A stretch of DNA of 64,000 bases, taken from Chloroflexota bacterium. Its GTDB lineage: Bacteria; Chloroflexota; Anaerolineae; Anaerolineales; Villigracilaceae. Under the pieces are notes generated by a model that saw nothing but the letters and a program-made list of their open reading frames with translations, made no database searches and was not told where the DNA came from. The position numbers were made by a program, and so were the translations under genes. Within the stretch, counting starts at the first letter, position 1, and each line of letters opens with the position of its first letter. Where the stretch lies: assembly GCA_016191845.1 (NCBI GenBank), contig JACPVF010000007.1, positions 124,001 to 188,000 on the forward strand, read 5' to 3'. This document shows, one piece after another, positions 35,025 to 44,986 of this stretch.

Positions 35025-35975
35025 TTATTTCTTGAGGTTGATCGTCTCGCGGACGGTATAGGTGGGCTTGGATTGCGACTCGTGGTAGGTACGCGCCAGC
35101 AATTCGGCGATCAAGCCCATCAGGATGGACTGGAATCCCATGATGGCGAACATCACTCCCAGTTGGAAGAGCGGCGACCCCAGCACGGCCACCCCGTCGG
35201 TGAAGCGGCGGATGAAGAGGTACAGCATCAGCAGGGCACTTCCGAAGATCAACCCCATGCCCGCACCGCCAAAGAGGTAGATCGGCTTGTTGGAATAACT
35301 GAGCAGGAACTTGACCGTGAACAGGTCGAGCACCACCTTGACGGTACGCTCCAGCCCGTAGTTGGCCTTGCCAAACTTACGCGGATGGTGTCGGACGACC
35401 ACCTCCGCGATACGCGCTCCCACCGAGTGAGCAAAGACGGGGATGAAGCGGTGCATCTCGCCGTACAGGCGGAAGCCCGCCAACGCGTCGCGGCGGTAGG
35501 CCTTGAGCGTACAGCCGTAATCGTGCAGATGCACCCCTGTGACCTGGGAGATCAGCCAGTTGGCCGCGTGGGACGGCAGGTTGCGCGTGACGGCATTGTC
35601 CTTGCGATCCTTGCGCCAGCCGCTGACCAGGTCGTAGCCTTCGTCGAGTTTGGCGAGCAGCATGGGGATGTCGGCGGGATCGTTCTGCAGGTCGGCGTCC
35701 AGCAGGACGATGGTCTCGCCCGAGGCATAGTCGATGCCTGCCGCGATGGCGGCCGTTTGTCCAAAGTTACGGCGGAAGGCCACCACGCGCACGTGCTCCG
35801 GGTCCTTCGTGGCATACGCGCGCAGGACGTCGAGACTACCGTCGCGGCTTCCGTCGTTGACGAGGATCACCTCCCACGACTTGTTCATCGGCAGCAGGAC
35901 GGTGTAGATGGCCTCGAACAGGTGCGGCAGGTTCTTCTCTTCGTTATAAACAGGGATGACCAGGGAAAGATCCAT
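35025..35975 (-). CDS. Membrane-anchored family 2 glycosyltransferase (ArnC/DPM1-like)
   Basis: A 316-residue protein. The GT2 domain has LSLVIPVYNEEKNLPHLFEAI, FRRNFGQTAAIAAGIDYASG, and IVLLDADLQNDPADIP with the DxD. Two C-terminal membrane segments (about 228-252 and 262-286) are typical of undecaprenyl-phosphate glycosyltransferases. It probably makes a polyprenyl-phosphate sugar used by the GT-C enzyme encoded immediately upstream, whose stop abuts this start. Confidence 0.9.
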   Translation of the reverse strand: MDLSLVIPVYNEEKNLPHLFEAIYTVLLPMNKSWEVILVNDGSRDGSLDVLRAYATKDPEHVRVVAFRRNFGQTAAIAAGIDYASGETIVLLDADLQNDPADIPMLLAKLDEGYDLVSGWRKDRKDNAVTRNLPSHAANWLISQVTGVHLHDYGCTLKAYRRDALAGFRLYGEMHRFIPVFAHSVGARIAEVVVRHHPRKFGKANYGLERTVKVVLDLFTVKFLLSYSNKPIYLFGGAGMGLIFGSALLMLYLFIRRFTDGVAVLGSPLFQLGVMFAIMGFQSILMGLIAELLARTYHESQSKPTYTVRETINLKK

Positions 35976-37832
35976 TCATTTCCTTTGAAAGATACGCAGG
36001 TCGCTGCCCTCGATACACGAGGTCTGGACCCGAAAACGGGGCAACTCAACGAAGGCCGAATCGGGCAAATCGGCTTTCATCTTGGGATAACGCCAGGCCT
36101 CGACGATCACATAATCGGCTTCCTGCTTCCACTGCGCGGACAGGATGTCGTTCCAGAGTCCATATTTTAGCAACTCTTGGGAATCCCCGCCAACCCGATA
36201 TGCATAACCGTCATTGATCTGCGGCAGGTAGATACGGACCTGCGGCGCATATAACAGCGGTGCGACGGACAAGCCGCCATTCCAGTAGATCTGGCTGCCC
36301 GGCGGAATGACCTCCGCCAGATGGCGTCCCACCTGCTCATTGGCGGCGATCACATCCATGTCCACGCAGTCGGGGCGGCCTGCGCTGCCAGCCAGGAGCG
36401 GGGAGAGGATCAAGCCGAGGACGAGGATGGAGACAGCCAGCGAATAACCGAAGTTGACACGTGGGAACTTCCAGCGTTTAACGAGAAGCACAACCAGAAG
36501 AAAAGCGAGACCAACCAGCGCTCCAGCCGCTGTGGAGACGATCTTTTCAGCAGTGTTGCGTTCGAGGACGAACTTATTGGAAATCACATCCCATAGCGTG
36601 GTGAAGCCAGGCTGGAACCAGCCATCGCGGATGCGCGGTACGGACAGAGTCAACAGCCCATCGCCAATATCCTCGAAGGCCGAGAAGCCGATGCCCGTGA
36701 AGACGGCCAGCACGAGCAGCACGAGCAAGACCTGCCGCCAGGGATGAGCATCCCGTTCGAACGCGCCCCACACGACCGCCACGAAAAGGATGGCGACGTT
36801 GCTGAAGAAGGCCACATAGGGCGTGAAGCAGAACACACAGTAATCGTTGCTGATCGAAGCCCACGAGTGCATCAACAACAAACCCGCGAACAGAACGGCC
36901 AGAAAGACCGCCGCACGGAAATGTTCGGTGGCAATCCAGGCACGGCGTTTGGGCCAGAGTAAAAGTCCCAGTCCCAGGCCGACCATGGCCACAAAGTGGA
37001 AGCGCACGCCTTGAAAGAAGGACAACATCCGTCCGATGACGTCGATCTGCGGATTCCACATGACCTTGCCATCGGAAGGAAGCGAGTAATCCGCGAACAG
37101 CGAAGCGATCCCCCCGGGCATCCACGGCGTCCATAACTGCATGATGTATGGCCAGTACAGAATGTGGAATACAAGCAACACTGCCGCGCCCGCCACCCCC
37201 GCCCATAAGGCGGACTTCCAGCCGTGCTGCCACCAGAGGTACAGCACCAGCAGCGGCAGCACGATGACCATGTTCTGGCGCACCATGATGACCGCACCCG
37301 CCAGGAATCCCGCCAGGACCAACTGCCAAAGCGGACGCCTCTCCCCCAGCGAGAGCGCCAGGATGGCCGCCATGAAAAAGGCGATGCTGCTTTGTGTGAC
37401 ACCCGAACTGTAGATCTTGATAACGGCGGGACTCAACGCCAGCGCCCACACTGCCAGCGCCGCGGGCCAGACTCCGCCCAGGCGGCGAGCCGACACCCAA
37501 ACGGCGACCAGGCTCAGGACTCCGAACAGGATCGCCAGGCCGCGTCCCGTCAGCAGGCCGGGGCCAAAGACTGCTTGCACAGTTCCAGGGATGAGGAAGG
37601 CCAGCGGAGCCTTGTTGGTCTGCACGCCGAAGGTCTCAAAGGGATGATGTCCCTGTGTGGCAAAGAGCAGGCCTTTGTATAGGTAGGCGCCCTCGTCCAG
37701 GTCGGGGATGGAGGTGCGTGCAAAGGCGGCCGACTGCCAGACGTACCAGGCCAGTCCCAGAACAGCCAAGAGGCCCGCCAACCAGGCGGGCCACTTATCG
37801 GTAAGGGAGGAACGTGCAGGGGTTGCGGTCAT
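35976..37832 (-). CDS. GT39/ArnT-like membrane glycosyltransferase
   Basis: A 618-residue protein with about 12 membrane segments. The first external loop holds the acidic motif TSIPDLDEGAYLYKGLLFATQ, then HHPFETFGVQTNKAPLAFLI, as in the PMT_2/ArnT families that take sugars from polyprenyl-phosphate donors. The C-terminal domain from about residue 500 is soluble. Its stop directly precedes the ArnC-like start, so donor synthesis and transfer are linked. Confidence 0.82.
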   Translation of the reverse strand: MTATPARSSLTDKWPAWLAGLLAVLGLAWYVWQSAAFARTSIPDLDEGAYLYKGLLFATQGHHPFETFGVQTNKAPLAFLIPGTVQAVFGPGLLTGRGLAILFGVLSLVAVWVSARRLGGVWPAALAVWALALSPAVIKIYSSGVTQSSIAFFMAAILALSLGERRPLWQLVLAGFLAGAVIMVRQNMVIVLPLLVLYLWWQHGWKSALWAGVAGAAVLLVFHILYWPYIMQLWTPWMPGGIASLFADYSLPSDGKVMWNPQIDVIGRMLSFFQGVRFHFVAMVGLGLGLLLWPKRRAWIATEHFRAAVFLAVLFAGLLLMHSWASISNDYCVFCFTPYVAFFSNVAILFVAVVWGAFERDAHPWRQVLLVLLVLAVFTGIGFSAFEDIGDGLLTLSVPRIRDGWFQPGFTTLWDVISNKFVLERNTAEKIVSTAAGALVGLAFLLVVLLVKRWKFPRVNFGYSLAVSILVLGLILSPLLAGSAGRPDCVDMDVIAANEQVGRHLAEVIPPGSQIYWNGGLSVAPLLYAPQVRIYLPQINDGYAYRVGGDSQELLKYGLWNDILSAQWKQEADYVIVEAWRYPKMKADLPDSAFVELPRFRVQTSCIEGSDLRIFQRK

Positions 37833-37836
37833 TCCA

Positions 37837-38817
<981 letters not shown>

Positions 38818-38826
38818 TTAATTCAA

Positions 38827-38867
38827 AATTCAACGACTGAATTATAACTCACATTCGGGCCTGTCGG
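38827..38867 (-). promoter_or_regulatory. Promoter/operator of gmd, copy of the regulator's own site
   Basis: On the minus strand TATAAT (38846-38841) with a weak -35 CCGACA (38867-38862), spacing 15. The palindromic AATTCA-ACGAC-TGAATT (38827-38843) overlaps the -10. The downstream AATTTTGAATTA also matches the sequence before the EPS regulator gene (21917). The same factor probably acts at both. Confidence 0.6.
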
Positions 38868-40486
38868 CTCCCCCTGCGGTCCCACCACCAGCCACCCGCC
38901 CCGATCAGGGCCCACAGCCCCAGGACCAACCCCACCATGCCGCCAAAACCCATCTGCCCGCCCCAGTGGAAATAACGGCTGGCATACCATTGCGAAAATA
39001 CCGCCAAAAAGGCCAGCTCACCCAACAAAACGCGCGTGAACCAGGGGGTATGCGTCTCGCGCCACCAAACCCAGGCCTGCCCCGCCAACAGAGCCTGCCA
39101 CAAGAACAGGATGGTTCGATAGCGCGGATTATCCCACTGGTCGCCGCCGCCGCGCAAGGCGGTGAACAGGACCCAGGTCCAGGCGAACGCCCACAGCCAG
39201 AGCCAGACCTTCCGCTCCCCCGCGGACCCCGAGCCTGCTCCCGCCAAACCGGCAAAGAGCAGGACGGGCAGCAGGGCATACCACCCCACCGCGCGGAAGA
39301 TGCCGAGAATGCGCCACGTCAACGTGGTCGGCTCGACCAGCGCCGCAGGCAGCACGGGCTGAAAGACGCCGTAAATCATCACGAACGGCAGCCGCATCCA
39401 GGTGGGCATCTCATCGAAGAGTTTCTGCACCCAGCCCGAGCCGCTCTCGATCTGGTGCATGCCCCACTTGTTGACCTCGCGCAGGAAGGAGCCCAGCACG
39501 CCGACCGGTGTCCCGCCGCCCAGGTTCCCCTGACGGTTGACCGCCGCCGAGAGCAGGAACAGGCCCACCACAAAGACGATCAGAATCGCCGCAACGGCCC
39601 ACCATGGAATCCGCCCGCGCTCAGAGGAAAAGAAGAGCCAACCCGCCAGGATGACCAGGGTCACCAAGGCCACGGCAGGCGAAACCAGCAACATGCCCAA
39701 CAGGCCAAGGCCGATCCAAACCCATGCGCTTCGACTGCGCTCCCCATTCGGGTCGCTCCGCTCAGCGCGAAGATGCCAGGACACAAATCCCCACAACGCA
39801 AACGCGCTGAAGGTCATCAGATACGGCTCGCGCATGGCGGCCCCGCCCAACAGCACGGACTCAGGGTACAGGGCGAAGATCCAGCCCGCGGCCTGGGCCA
39901 CCTTCTCATTCCATTGTAAGGACGCCGCCCTCCACAGGAAGGGAATCCCCAATGCAGCAATGAAGGCCGAGATCAACACCAACAGCAGCGGACGCTGCAC
40001 GTCGGGCGAGAGGTAGCGATAGACCAGCGCGCCAAAGGCCAGCAATCCGCCGTATTGGTCGTAGGCATACTTCTGGCTGAAGGCGTTGACGATCCTGCGG
40101 TCCGAATCCGCCAGCTCCCAGGATTGGTTGTCGCGCCGATGCGCATCGGTGAAGACATACCCCGCATTGTCGTCGGGCTCGTCGTAGCCGTCCACAGGCA
40201 GGGACAGGTACAACCCCACGCTGACGGCCAGCCGCAGGATAAATGCAATCGCGACCATCCATAGCAGCACTTTATTCGCGCTGCGCAGTCCCCGTAGGGG
40301 GAGCGCAGTCGAAGCGCCGCCCCAACGGACCGCCATCGTCAGCACGGAAAATGAAAGCAGAAAGAGGAAAGAAAAAGCCAGCCATCCGATGACCCAATCC
40401 CCGGGCTGAAGCGCAGACATCCCTGCGCCTAGAATCAGAGAAACAGGCGCGATCCAGAGGAAATCACGGAGAGTGAGATACTTCAT
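38849..40486 (-). CDS. Polytopic membrane protein, GT-C-like, with repeat-derived peptides
   Basis: A 545-residue protein with about 12 membrane segments. An early loop (LPVDGYDEPDDNAGYVFTDA) carries the acidic residues typical of GT-C enzymes. Two stretches are encoded by the palindromic CTTCGACTGCGCTC family: STALPLRGLRS (40301-40314 on DNA) and LRAERSDPNGERSRSA (39729-39772). Both sit in loops and keep the frame open. The start at 40486 (MKYLTLRDF) was chosen over an upstream ATG at 40522. Function is probably glycan transfer or polymerisation. Confidence 0.6.
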   Translation of the reverse strand: MKYLTLRDFLWIAPVSLILGAGMSALQPGDWVIGWLAFSFLFLLSFSVLTMAVRWGGASTALPLRGLRSANKVLLWMVAIAFILRLAVSVGLYLSLPVDGYDEPDDNAGYVFTDAHRRDNQSWELADSDRRIVNAFSQKYAYDQYGGLLAFGALVYRYLSPDVQRPLLLVLISAFIAALGIPFLWRAASLQWNEKVAQAAGWIFALYPESVLLGGAAMREPYLMTFSAFALWGFVSWHLRAERSDPNGERSRSAWVWIGLGLLGMLLVSPAVALVTLVILAGWLFFSSERGRIPWWAVAAILIVFVVGLFLLSAAVNRQGNLGGGTPVGVLGSFLREVNKWGMHQIESGSGWVQKLFDEMPTWMRLPFVMIYGVFQPVLPAALVEPTTLTWRILGIFRAVGWYALLPVLLFAGLAGAGSGSAGERKVWLWLWAFAWTWVLFTALRGGGDQWDNPRYRTILFLWQALLAGQAWVWWRETHTPWFTRVLLGELAFLAVFSQWYASRYFHWGGQMGFGGMVGLVLGLWALIGAGGWWWDRRGSRQARM

Positions 40487-40593
40487 ATCCCCACTTTTAC
40501 CACGAAGTGCGGGTTTTATCATCCGAAAGAGGAACGGGGTTTGGGAATATAATCGCCATGTTCAATTTTTCCATCCCATCAGGAGATGTCAAC

Positions 40594-41577
40594 ATGCAAT
40601 ATCGTGAACTGGGACGTACAGGCTGGAAGGTCTCGGCCATGAGCTTCGGGGCCTGGGCCATCGGCGGGACGTGGGGTCCCGTGGACGACGACGAGTCACT
40701 GGCGGCCATGCGCCGCGCCCTGGAGTTGGGCGTCAACTTCTTCGACACGGCCGATGTCTACGGCGACGGTCGCAGCGAGCGGCTGCTCGCCCGATTGCGT
40801 CGTGAGCACGGCGGTGAGATCCACATCGCCACCAAGGCGGGCCGTCGGCTGGACCCGCACATCGCGGAAGGCTACAACCGCGCGAACCTGACCGCCTTCG
40901 TGGAGCGCAGCCTCAAGAACCTCGACACCGAGGCGCTCGACCTGCTGCAGTTGCACTGTCCGCCCACGCAGGTCTATTACATGCCCGAGACCTTCGGCGT
41001 GCTGGATGATCTGGTGAAGGCGGGCAAGCTGCGCTATTACGGCGTCAGCGTGGAAAAGGTGGAGGAGGCGCTCAAGGCCATCGAGTATCCCAACGTGCAG
41101 AGCGTGCAGATCATCTTCAACATGTTCCGTCTGCGCCCCGCGGACCTGTTCTTCGAGCAGGCTCAAAAGAAGCAGGTGGGCATCCTGGCGCGCGTGCCGC
41201 TGGCCTCGGGCCTGCTGACGGGCAAGCTGGGACCCAAGTCCAGCTTCGACGCAGACGACCACCGCGCCTTCAACCGTCACGGCGAATCCTTTGACCGCGG
41301 CGAGACCTTCTCGGGCGTGGATTACAACATCGGCCTGCAGGCGGTCGAGGAACTCAAGACCCTCTGCCCCGCAGGCATGAGCCTGACCCAGTTCGCCCTG
41401 CGCTGGATCCTGATGTTCGACGCCGTGACCTGCGCCATTCCCGGCGCGAAACGCCCCTCCCAGGCCGAGGAGAACTTCAATGCCGCCGACCTGCCGCCGC
41501 TCTCCGCCGAGACGATGGCTCAAGTCCGCGCGGTGTACGACAAATACATTCGCGAGTTGGTGCATCAGGTTTGGTAG
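40594..41577 (+). CDS. Aldo/keto reductase
   Basis: A 327-residue NADPH-dependent oxidoreductase. The catalytic tetrad is visible: Asp and Tyr in FFDTADVYGDGRSE, Lys in IATKAGR, and His in LLQLHCPP. NADPH-binding elements include RVPLASGLLTGKLG and AIPGAKRPSQAEENF. The ATG at 40594 follows AGGAG with 8-base spacing, and an in-frame ATG at 40558 is a less likely start. It is monocistronic and ends in a terminator. Substrate unknown. Confidence 0.9.
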   Translation: MQYRELGRTGWKVSAMSFGAWAIGGTWGPVDDDESLAAMRRALELGVNFFDTADVYGDGRSERLLARLRREHGGEIHIATKAGRRLDPHIAEGYNRANLTAFVERSLKNLDTEALDLLQLHCPPTQVYYMPETFGVLDDLVKAGKLRYYGVSVEKVEEALKAIEYPNVQSVQIIFNMFRLRPADLFFEQAQKKQVGILARVPLASGLLTGKLGPKSSFDADDHRAFNRHGESFDRGETFSGVDYNIGLQAVEELKTLCPAGMSLTQFALRWILMFDAVTCAIPGAKRPSQAEENFNAADLPPLSAETMAQVRAVYDKYIRELVHQVW

Positions 41578-41586
41578 TCTGTGAAC

Positions 41587-41615
41587 AGGTCACGCTCCGA
41601 GCGTGGCCTGTTTTT
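41587..41615 (+). terminator. Rho-independent terminator
   Basis: Stem AGGTCACGCT/AGCGTGGCCT (one G-U pair) with a 3-base loop, followed by GTTTTT, 10 bases after the aldo/keto reductase stop. Confidence 0.85.
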
Positions 41616-41620
41616 GGCTT

Positions 41621-41750
41621 TGTCGTTGCGAGACGGCAGGACAGGCGTGTCGTTTGGCGGCATGGCAGCCTCATTTTGACTTAAAACTCCCTAAAAGCGG
41701 GAGGTTGCTTCGGGGTTTCGGGCTTCGCGCCTCAACCCTCGCAACGACAT
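41621..41750. repeat. Palindromic intergenic repeat (TGTCATTGCGAGG family), copy 5
   Basis: Starts TGTCGTTGCGAG and ends CTCGCAACGACAT. It is longer than the other copies because of an extra central segment. Inner arms include GGGAGGTTGCTTCGG. Confidence 0.8.
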
Positions 41751-41770
41751 TTGTACGATATACTTTCTCT

Positions 41771-42055
41771 ATGAATATCGAATTTACCGGTAAGGTTATC
41801 TTCTGGCGCGGACCTGCGCCGTATTTCTTCGTGGCCGTGCCCGAGGGCCCCAGCCGCGACATCAAATCGATCTCCAACCTGGTGACGTATGGCTGGGGCG
41901 TGATCCCCGTCCGCGCGCAGATCGGCGGCACCGAGTTCGAGACCTCCCTGTTCCCCAAGGACGGACGCTATCTGCTGCCCCTCAAGGTCGCCGTGCGCAA
42001 GGCGGAGAACCTCGCGGAGGGCGACGAGGTCAGCGTGCAGATGGAAGTGCGCTGA
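41771..42055 (+). CDS. DUF1905 domain protein
   Basis: A 94-residue protein that matches DUF1905 over its whole length. FTGKVIFWRGPAPYFFVAVP opens the small beta barrel, and KSISNLVTYGWGVIPVRAQIGG and SLFPKDGRYLLPLKVAVRKAE follow. The family function is unknown. The gene is alone between a repeat and an AT-rich gap. No good ribosome-binding site was seen before the ATG. Confidence 0.8.
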   Translation: MNIEFTGKVIFWRGPAPYFFVAVPEGPSRDIKSISNLVTYGWGVIPVRAQIGGTEFETSLFPKDGRYLLPLKVAVRKAENLAEGDEVSVQMEVR

Positions 42056-42203
42056 AAATTTCATATTCTGAAACTATGTATCATTAATTTCCCGATACTT
42101 TCTTAAAAACGGCATAGTTGCGCAAGAAACACAATTAAGATAAGATTGGTTGAATTTATAGAGATCTGGGATGACACTTCTTAGGGTACTGTAAGCCTCA
42201 CAA

Positions 42204-42506
42204 ATGACGAATGATGATATAACAGAGCCGAAAAATATTGCAAACCAAGAACGCAAGTTCTATAATGGATATGAGGAAGCCATGTCAAATAATCTGAAAC
42301 CCCTATTTCGCGATGATATTGCGCGCACCATGATGAGTATATATTTCTCATCCATAATATCCAGGTCTGGAAACCAAGCCAGCGACGATTATCGAGCGGG
42401 TTTTGCTGCGGCCCTTTCAAGTGTAGCCATTGCAGTTGGCATTAATCCCGAGACCATTTTGGAGCACGAAGACCTGGGCCTGTTACGTGATTTTGCGAGC
42501 CGCTAA
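42204..42506 (+). CDS. Small unrecognised protein
   Basis: A 100-residue soluble protein with no motif I recognise. The C-terminal half (DDYRAGFAAALSSVAIAVG, then INPETILEHEDLG) looks like a genuine folded helical sequence. It lies in an AT-rich stretch. It converges with the SPFH gene, 4 bases apart at the stops. No strong ribosome-binding site precedes the ATG. Confidence 0.45.
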   Translation: MTNDDITEPKNIANQERKFYNGYEEAMSNNLKPLFRDDIARTMMSIYFSSIISRSGNQASDDYRAGFAAALSSVAIAVGINPETILEHEDLGLLRDFASR

Positions 42507-42510
42507 TACC

Positions 42511-43737
42511 TCATTCGTGCGGCCCAGGCAATAAGGCATCATGATCTGGTGAATCTTCGGAATGATCCGAACCTTCCTTATTGTCATCTATTTTAGCGGC
42601 AAGGCCCTGCGCGAGATTGATGAGTTCCACCGGTAGTATATATTTTGTTGCACTTCCCTCGCCTAACCCTTTTAATGTCTCGTAATATTTCAAAGACTTT
42701 GTTTTCTCATCCATCTCAGTTGCCGCTTCATTGAGCATCCTTAACGCCTGAGCTTCGCCTTCCGCTTGAATCACAGTGGCCTTCCTCTGCCACTCTGCTG
42801 AGACCTGTTTGTGCATCGAGTCGACAATTTCCTGGGGCGGTTTGATTTCTCGGATCTCCATTGTTGTTACATAAACCCCCCACTCCGTGCTGATCTCGTC
42901 GATTTTCTGCTTAAGCAGGTCGTTGATACTTTCACGCTGATTGAGCACATCATTAAACTTGAAGTGGGCGATCACGGCCCTCAGAAGCGCCGTTGCCAGC
43001 AGACGAATAGACTCATCCGGGTCAGAGACCTTGGTAATGCTCCAGACTGGTTCCTGAATCTTCCAATAAAAGACAAAATCGACATCCAATTGGACGTTAT
43101 CTTGCGTAATACAAGTCTCGTGGGGGACTTCCTGATGTTTGACGCGTAAATCCACGCTTTGCGGTTTATCAAGAAAAGGAATGATCAGCACGGGGCCGGG
43201 ACCGCGTTTCCCCACGCATTTTCCCAGACGAAAAATGACCAGGCTTTCGTACTCCTTCACCTTTTTGAATGACAATGCCAGGTACCCCACAAAAATCAAT
43301 ATTAAAAGAACCAAAATAGTAATTGCAACGCTCAAATGAAGCATGGATACTGACACCAGGTCATAGATCAGGAATGCAACCGCCATCAAAAACAATGGAA
43401 ACAATACCCAATAAAAAAACTCGCTCAAAGACCCAAAGGGGTGAATGTTAAATCCTTCCGACTCCTTTTTGCCTTTCTTATCTTCCATGGCTTTCGGAAT
43501 GTTGTAGCCCAATCCCAGCAGCATGGCGGAACCGTCTTTTGACAGTTTGTAACCATCCTTCTCCACTTCAATCAGCTTGTTTTTTTCAAGCAGGATAATT
43601 CGTCCCCACACCTCCCCGATGGATTGACCCACCGCCCTGGCGATATCGTGTACAGAAAAACTCTTGTTGCTCCTCAGAAACAACAAGATTTGAAGAGAAG
43701 TTCCATCCGCAGCAATCGTTTCTGAAGTAAAGGGCAT
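42511..43737 (-). CDS. Winged-helix domain fused to SPFH/Band 7 (stomatin-like) protein
   Basis: A 408-residue protein. Residues about 12-75 look like a winged helix (SLQILLFLRSNKSFSVHDIA, RAVGQSIGEVWGRIILLEKN). Two membrane segments follow (about 107-128 and 134-156). The Band 7 domain spans about 165-330 (YESLVIFRLGKCVGKRGPGP; QDNVQLDVDFVFYWKI), with a coiled-coil tail (KATVIQAEGEAQALRMLNEA). Stomatins scaffold membrane microdomains. The N-terminal DNA-binding-like domain is unusual and suggests link to transcription or protein-protein contact. Confidence 0.75.
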   Translation of the reverse strand: MPFTSETIAADGTSLQILLFLRSNKSFSVHDIARAVGQSIGEVWGRIILLEKNKLIEVEKDGYKLSKDGSAMLLGLGYNIPKAMEDKKGKKESEGFNIHPFGSLSEFFYWVLFPLFLMAVAFLIYDLVSVSMLHLSVAITILVLLILIFVGYLALSFKKVKEYESLVIFRLGKCVGKRGPGPVLIIPFLDKPQSVDLRVKHQEVPHETCITQDNVQLDVDFVFYWKIQEPVWSITKVSDPDESIRLLATALLRAVIAHFKFNDVLNQRESINDLLKQKIDEISTEWGVYVTTMEIREIKPPQEIVDSMHKQVSAEWQRKATVIQAEGEAQALRMLNEAATEMDEKTKSLKYYETLKGLGEGSATKYILPVELINLAQGLAAKIDDNKEGSDHSEDSPDHDALLPGPHE

Positions 43738-43849
43738 GTTTTTTCCTCCGACTACAAAACTTTAAATAACTATACGCTGTTACGATTGGCTTTTCAAGTA
43801 ACAACTGTCACTAGCAGAATCGAGATGCCCCCCGCTTCCTGTGCTTCTC

Positions 43850-43927
43850 CACGGGCGTCCCTGTGGTGTGTCGACGGTCGTATAATGGCTGCGGACCTTC
43901 CGACGCCTCCAGGGGAGGACGCCCGTG
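43850..43927. repeat. Inverted repeat enclosing a promoter-like box
   Basis: CACGGGCGTCC and its exact complement GGACGCCCGTG are 56 bases apart. A TATAAT box (43881-43886) lies in the loop, upstream of the small membrane protein gene. It could be a regulatory element in that leader. Confidence 0.45.
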
Positions 43928-43951
43928 ACAGGCTCGAACAGGAGAACCGAA

Positions 43952-44119
43952 ATGTCAAAGAATCTCTATGCTGTGATCTTCGTGGCGGTCATGGTCGCGG
44001 TCATCGTGGGCGTGGACCTGTTGTTCTTCCGAAATCACCTCTGGGAGCGGCTGCTCGCGAACGTCGGCATCGTCCTGGTGTTTGTCGCCTTCTATTGGAG
44101 ATTCTTCAAGAACCCGTAG
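43952..44119 (+). CDS. Small two-segment membrane protein
   Basis: A 55-residue protein, almost entirely two membrane segments (LYAVIFVAVMVAVIVGVDLL and LLANVGIVLVFVAFYWRF). AGGAG precedes the ATG by 7 bases, which supports expression. No family is recognised. It lies between an inverted repeat with a TATAAT box and a 21-bp tandem repeat array. Confidence 0.6.
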   Translation: MSKNLYAVIFVAVMVAVIVGVDLLFFRNHLWERLLANVGIVLVFVAFYWRFFKNP

Positions 44120-44187
44120 GTTGGGGGCCAAACATCGCACGATACGGTCACGATACGGCTGGAAGTGAATGAGCAGCGGGGGAATCG

Positions 44188-44313
44188 AACCCATCCACGG
44201 CTGGATCAAACCCAGCCAGGGCTCAGGTCGATCCGTCCACGGCGGGACAAAACCCAGCCTGGGATGGATCAAATCCATCCATCGGTAGATAAAACCCATC
44301 CACGGAGGAGTTT
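44188..44313. repeat. Six tandem 21-bp units
   Basis: Units start at 44188, 44209, 44230, 44251, 44272 and 44293, each exactly 21 bases. The consensus is AACCCATCCACGG followed by a variable base and GGATCA. Similarity is lower in the middle. Both a plus and a minus frame stay open through the array as degenerate seven-residue repeats. The 387-base gap between genes at 44120-44506 otherwise holds nothing I recognise. Confidence 0.75.
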
Positions 44314-44506
44314 CGTCGATATGCGGATGGAGTTCCTCCCTTCATGGCTGGATCAAATCACTCTACAGATCCTATTTCTTCTCCTTCGAATAAATCAAAG
44401 AGGGATAACATTTCTGTAAGTTGACTTTTCATTTATTTTTCTGCATACTATAAACAATCTGGGGGTGTGCCCCAGGTACAATCCATTGGAAAAGGGAGTG
44501 AAGCAA

Positions 44507-44863
44507 ATGGTGACCAAAGTCTACCCAACCGATCTGATCAATCAAGCCCGCAGCCATCTGGAGTCGTGGAAGAAGATCAGCCCCACGCTGACCTTCGGCG
44601 AACTGACCCAGGCTGCACTGAGCGAGGACCTGGCCCAAGCCGACGAGCTGGATTCGAAGATCAAGGCGCTCGAGGCCGAGCTGACCAACCTGCGCAACCA
44701 GCGCGATGCGTTGTACCAGGTCCTGTGGGACAAGCTCAAACGCCTGCGCTCCTCGGTCAAGGGCCTGTTCGGCGACGACTCGTCCGAGTATGAGATGATG
44801 GGCGGCACGCGCAGGAGCGACCGCAAGCGCCCGACCCGCAAGACGCCGCCTGCGACGGCCTAA
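44507..44863 (+). CDS. Small coiled-coil protein of unknown function
   Basis: A 118-residue soluble protein. A helical N-terminus is followed by a clear coiled coil (DELDSKIKALEAELTNLRNQ, about residues 46-70). The C-terminus is basic and disordered (GTRRSDRKRPTRKTPPATA). It may bind nucleic acid or act as a scaffold. The start at 44507 follows GGGAG. It is GC-rich like the host genome, just left of the AT-rich island. Confidence 0.6.
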   Translation: MVTKVYPTDLINQARSHLESWKKISPTLTFGELTQAALSEDLAQADELDSKIKALEAELTNLRNQRDALYQVLWDKLKRLRSSVKGLFGDDSSEYEMMGGTRRSDRKRPTRKTPPATA

Positions 44864-44873
44864 GCATGAAGCG

Positions 44874-44905
44874 GAGCAGGGATGTCCGCGCGGACATCCC
44901 TGCTC
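44874..44905. repeat. Perfect 32-bp palindrome, probable terminator hairpin
   Basis: GAGCAGGGATGTCCGC is followed at once by its exact complement, 10 bases after a stop codon. No T-run follows directly. Confidence 0.65.
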
Positions 44906-44986
44906 CCGATGAAATTGGATGTATAATTTTTGGGAAGGGCAAAGGATTATACAGCACCTTGTATAAACTATAGTTAGCTTTTAGAC

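Noticed and set aside
34800-36170. 456-codon plus-strand open frame
   Set aside because: Antisense to a GT4, an ArnC-like and an ArnT-like gene, all with clear motifs.
44188-44313. CRISPR array
   Set aside because: Units are contiguous 21-mers with no spacers and vary too much. No cas gene is near.
44165-44419. 84-codon open frame across the 21-bp repeats
   Set aside because: It has a degenerate heptapeptide pattern but only a GTG start and no good ribosome-binding site, and the opposite strand is equally open. Kept as a repeat, not a gene.
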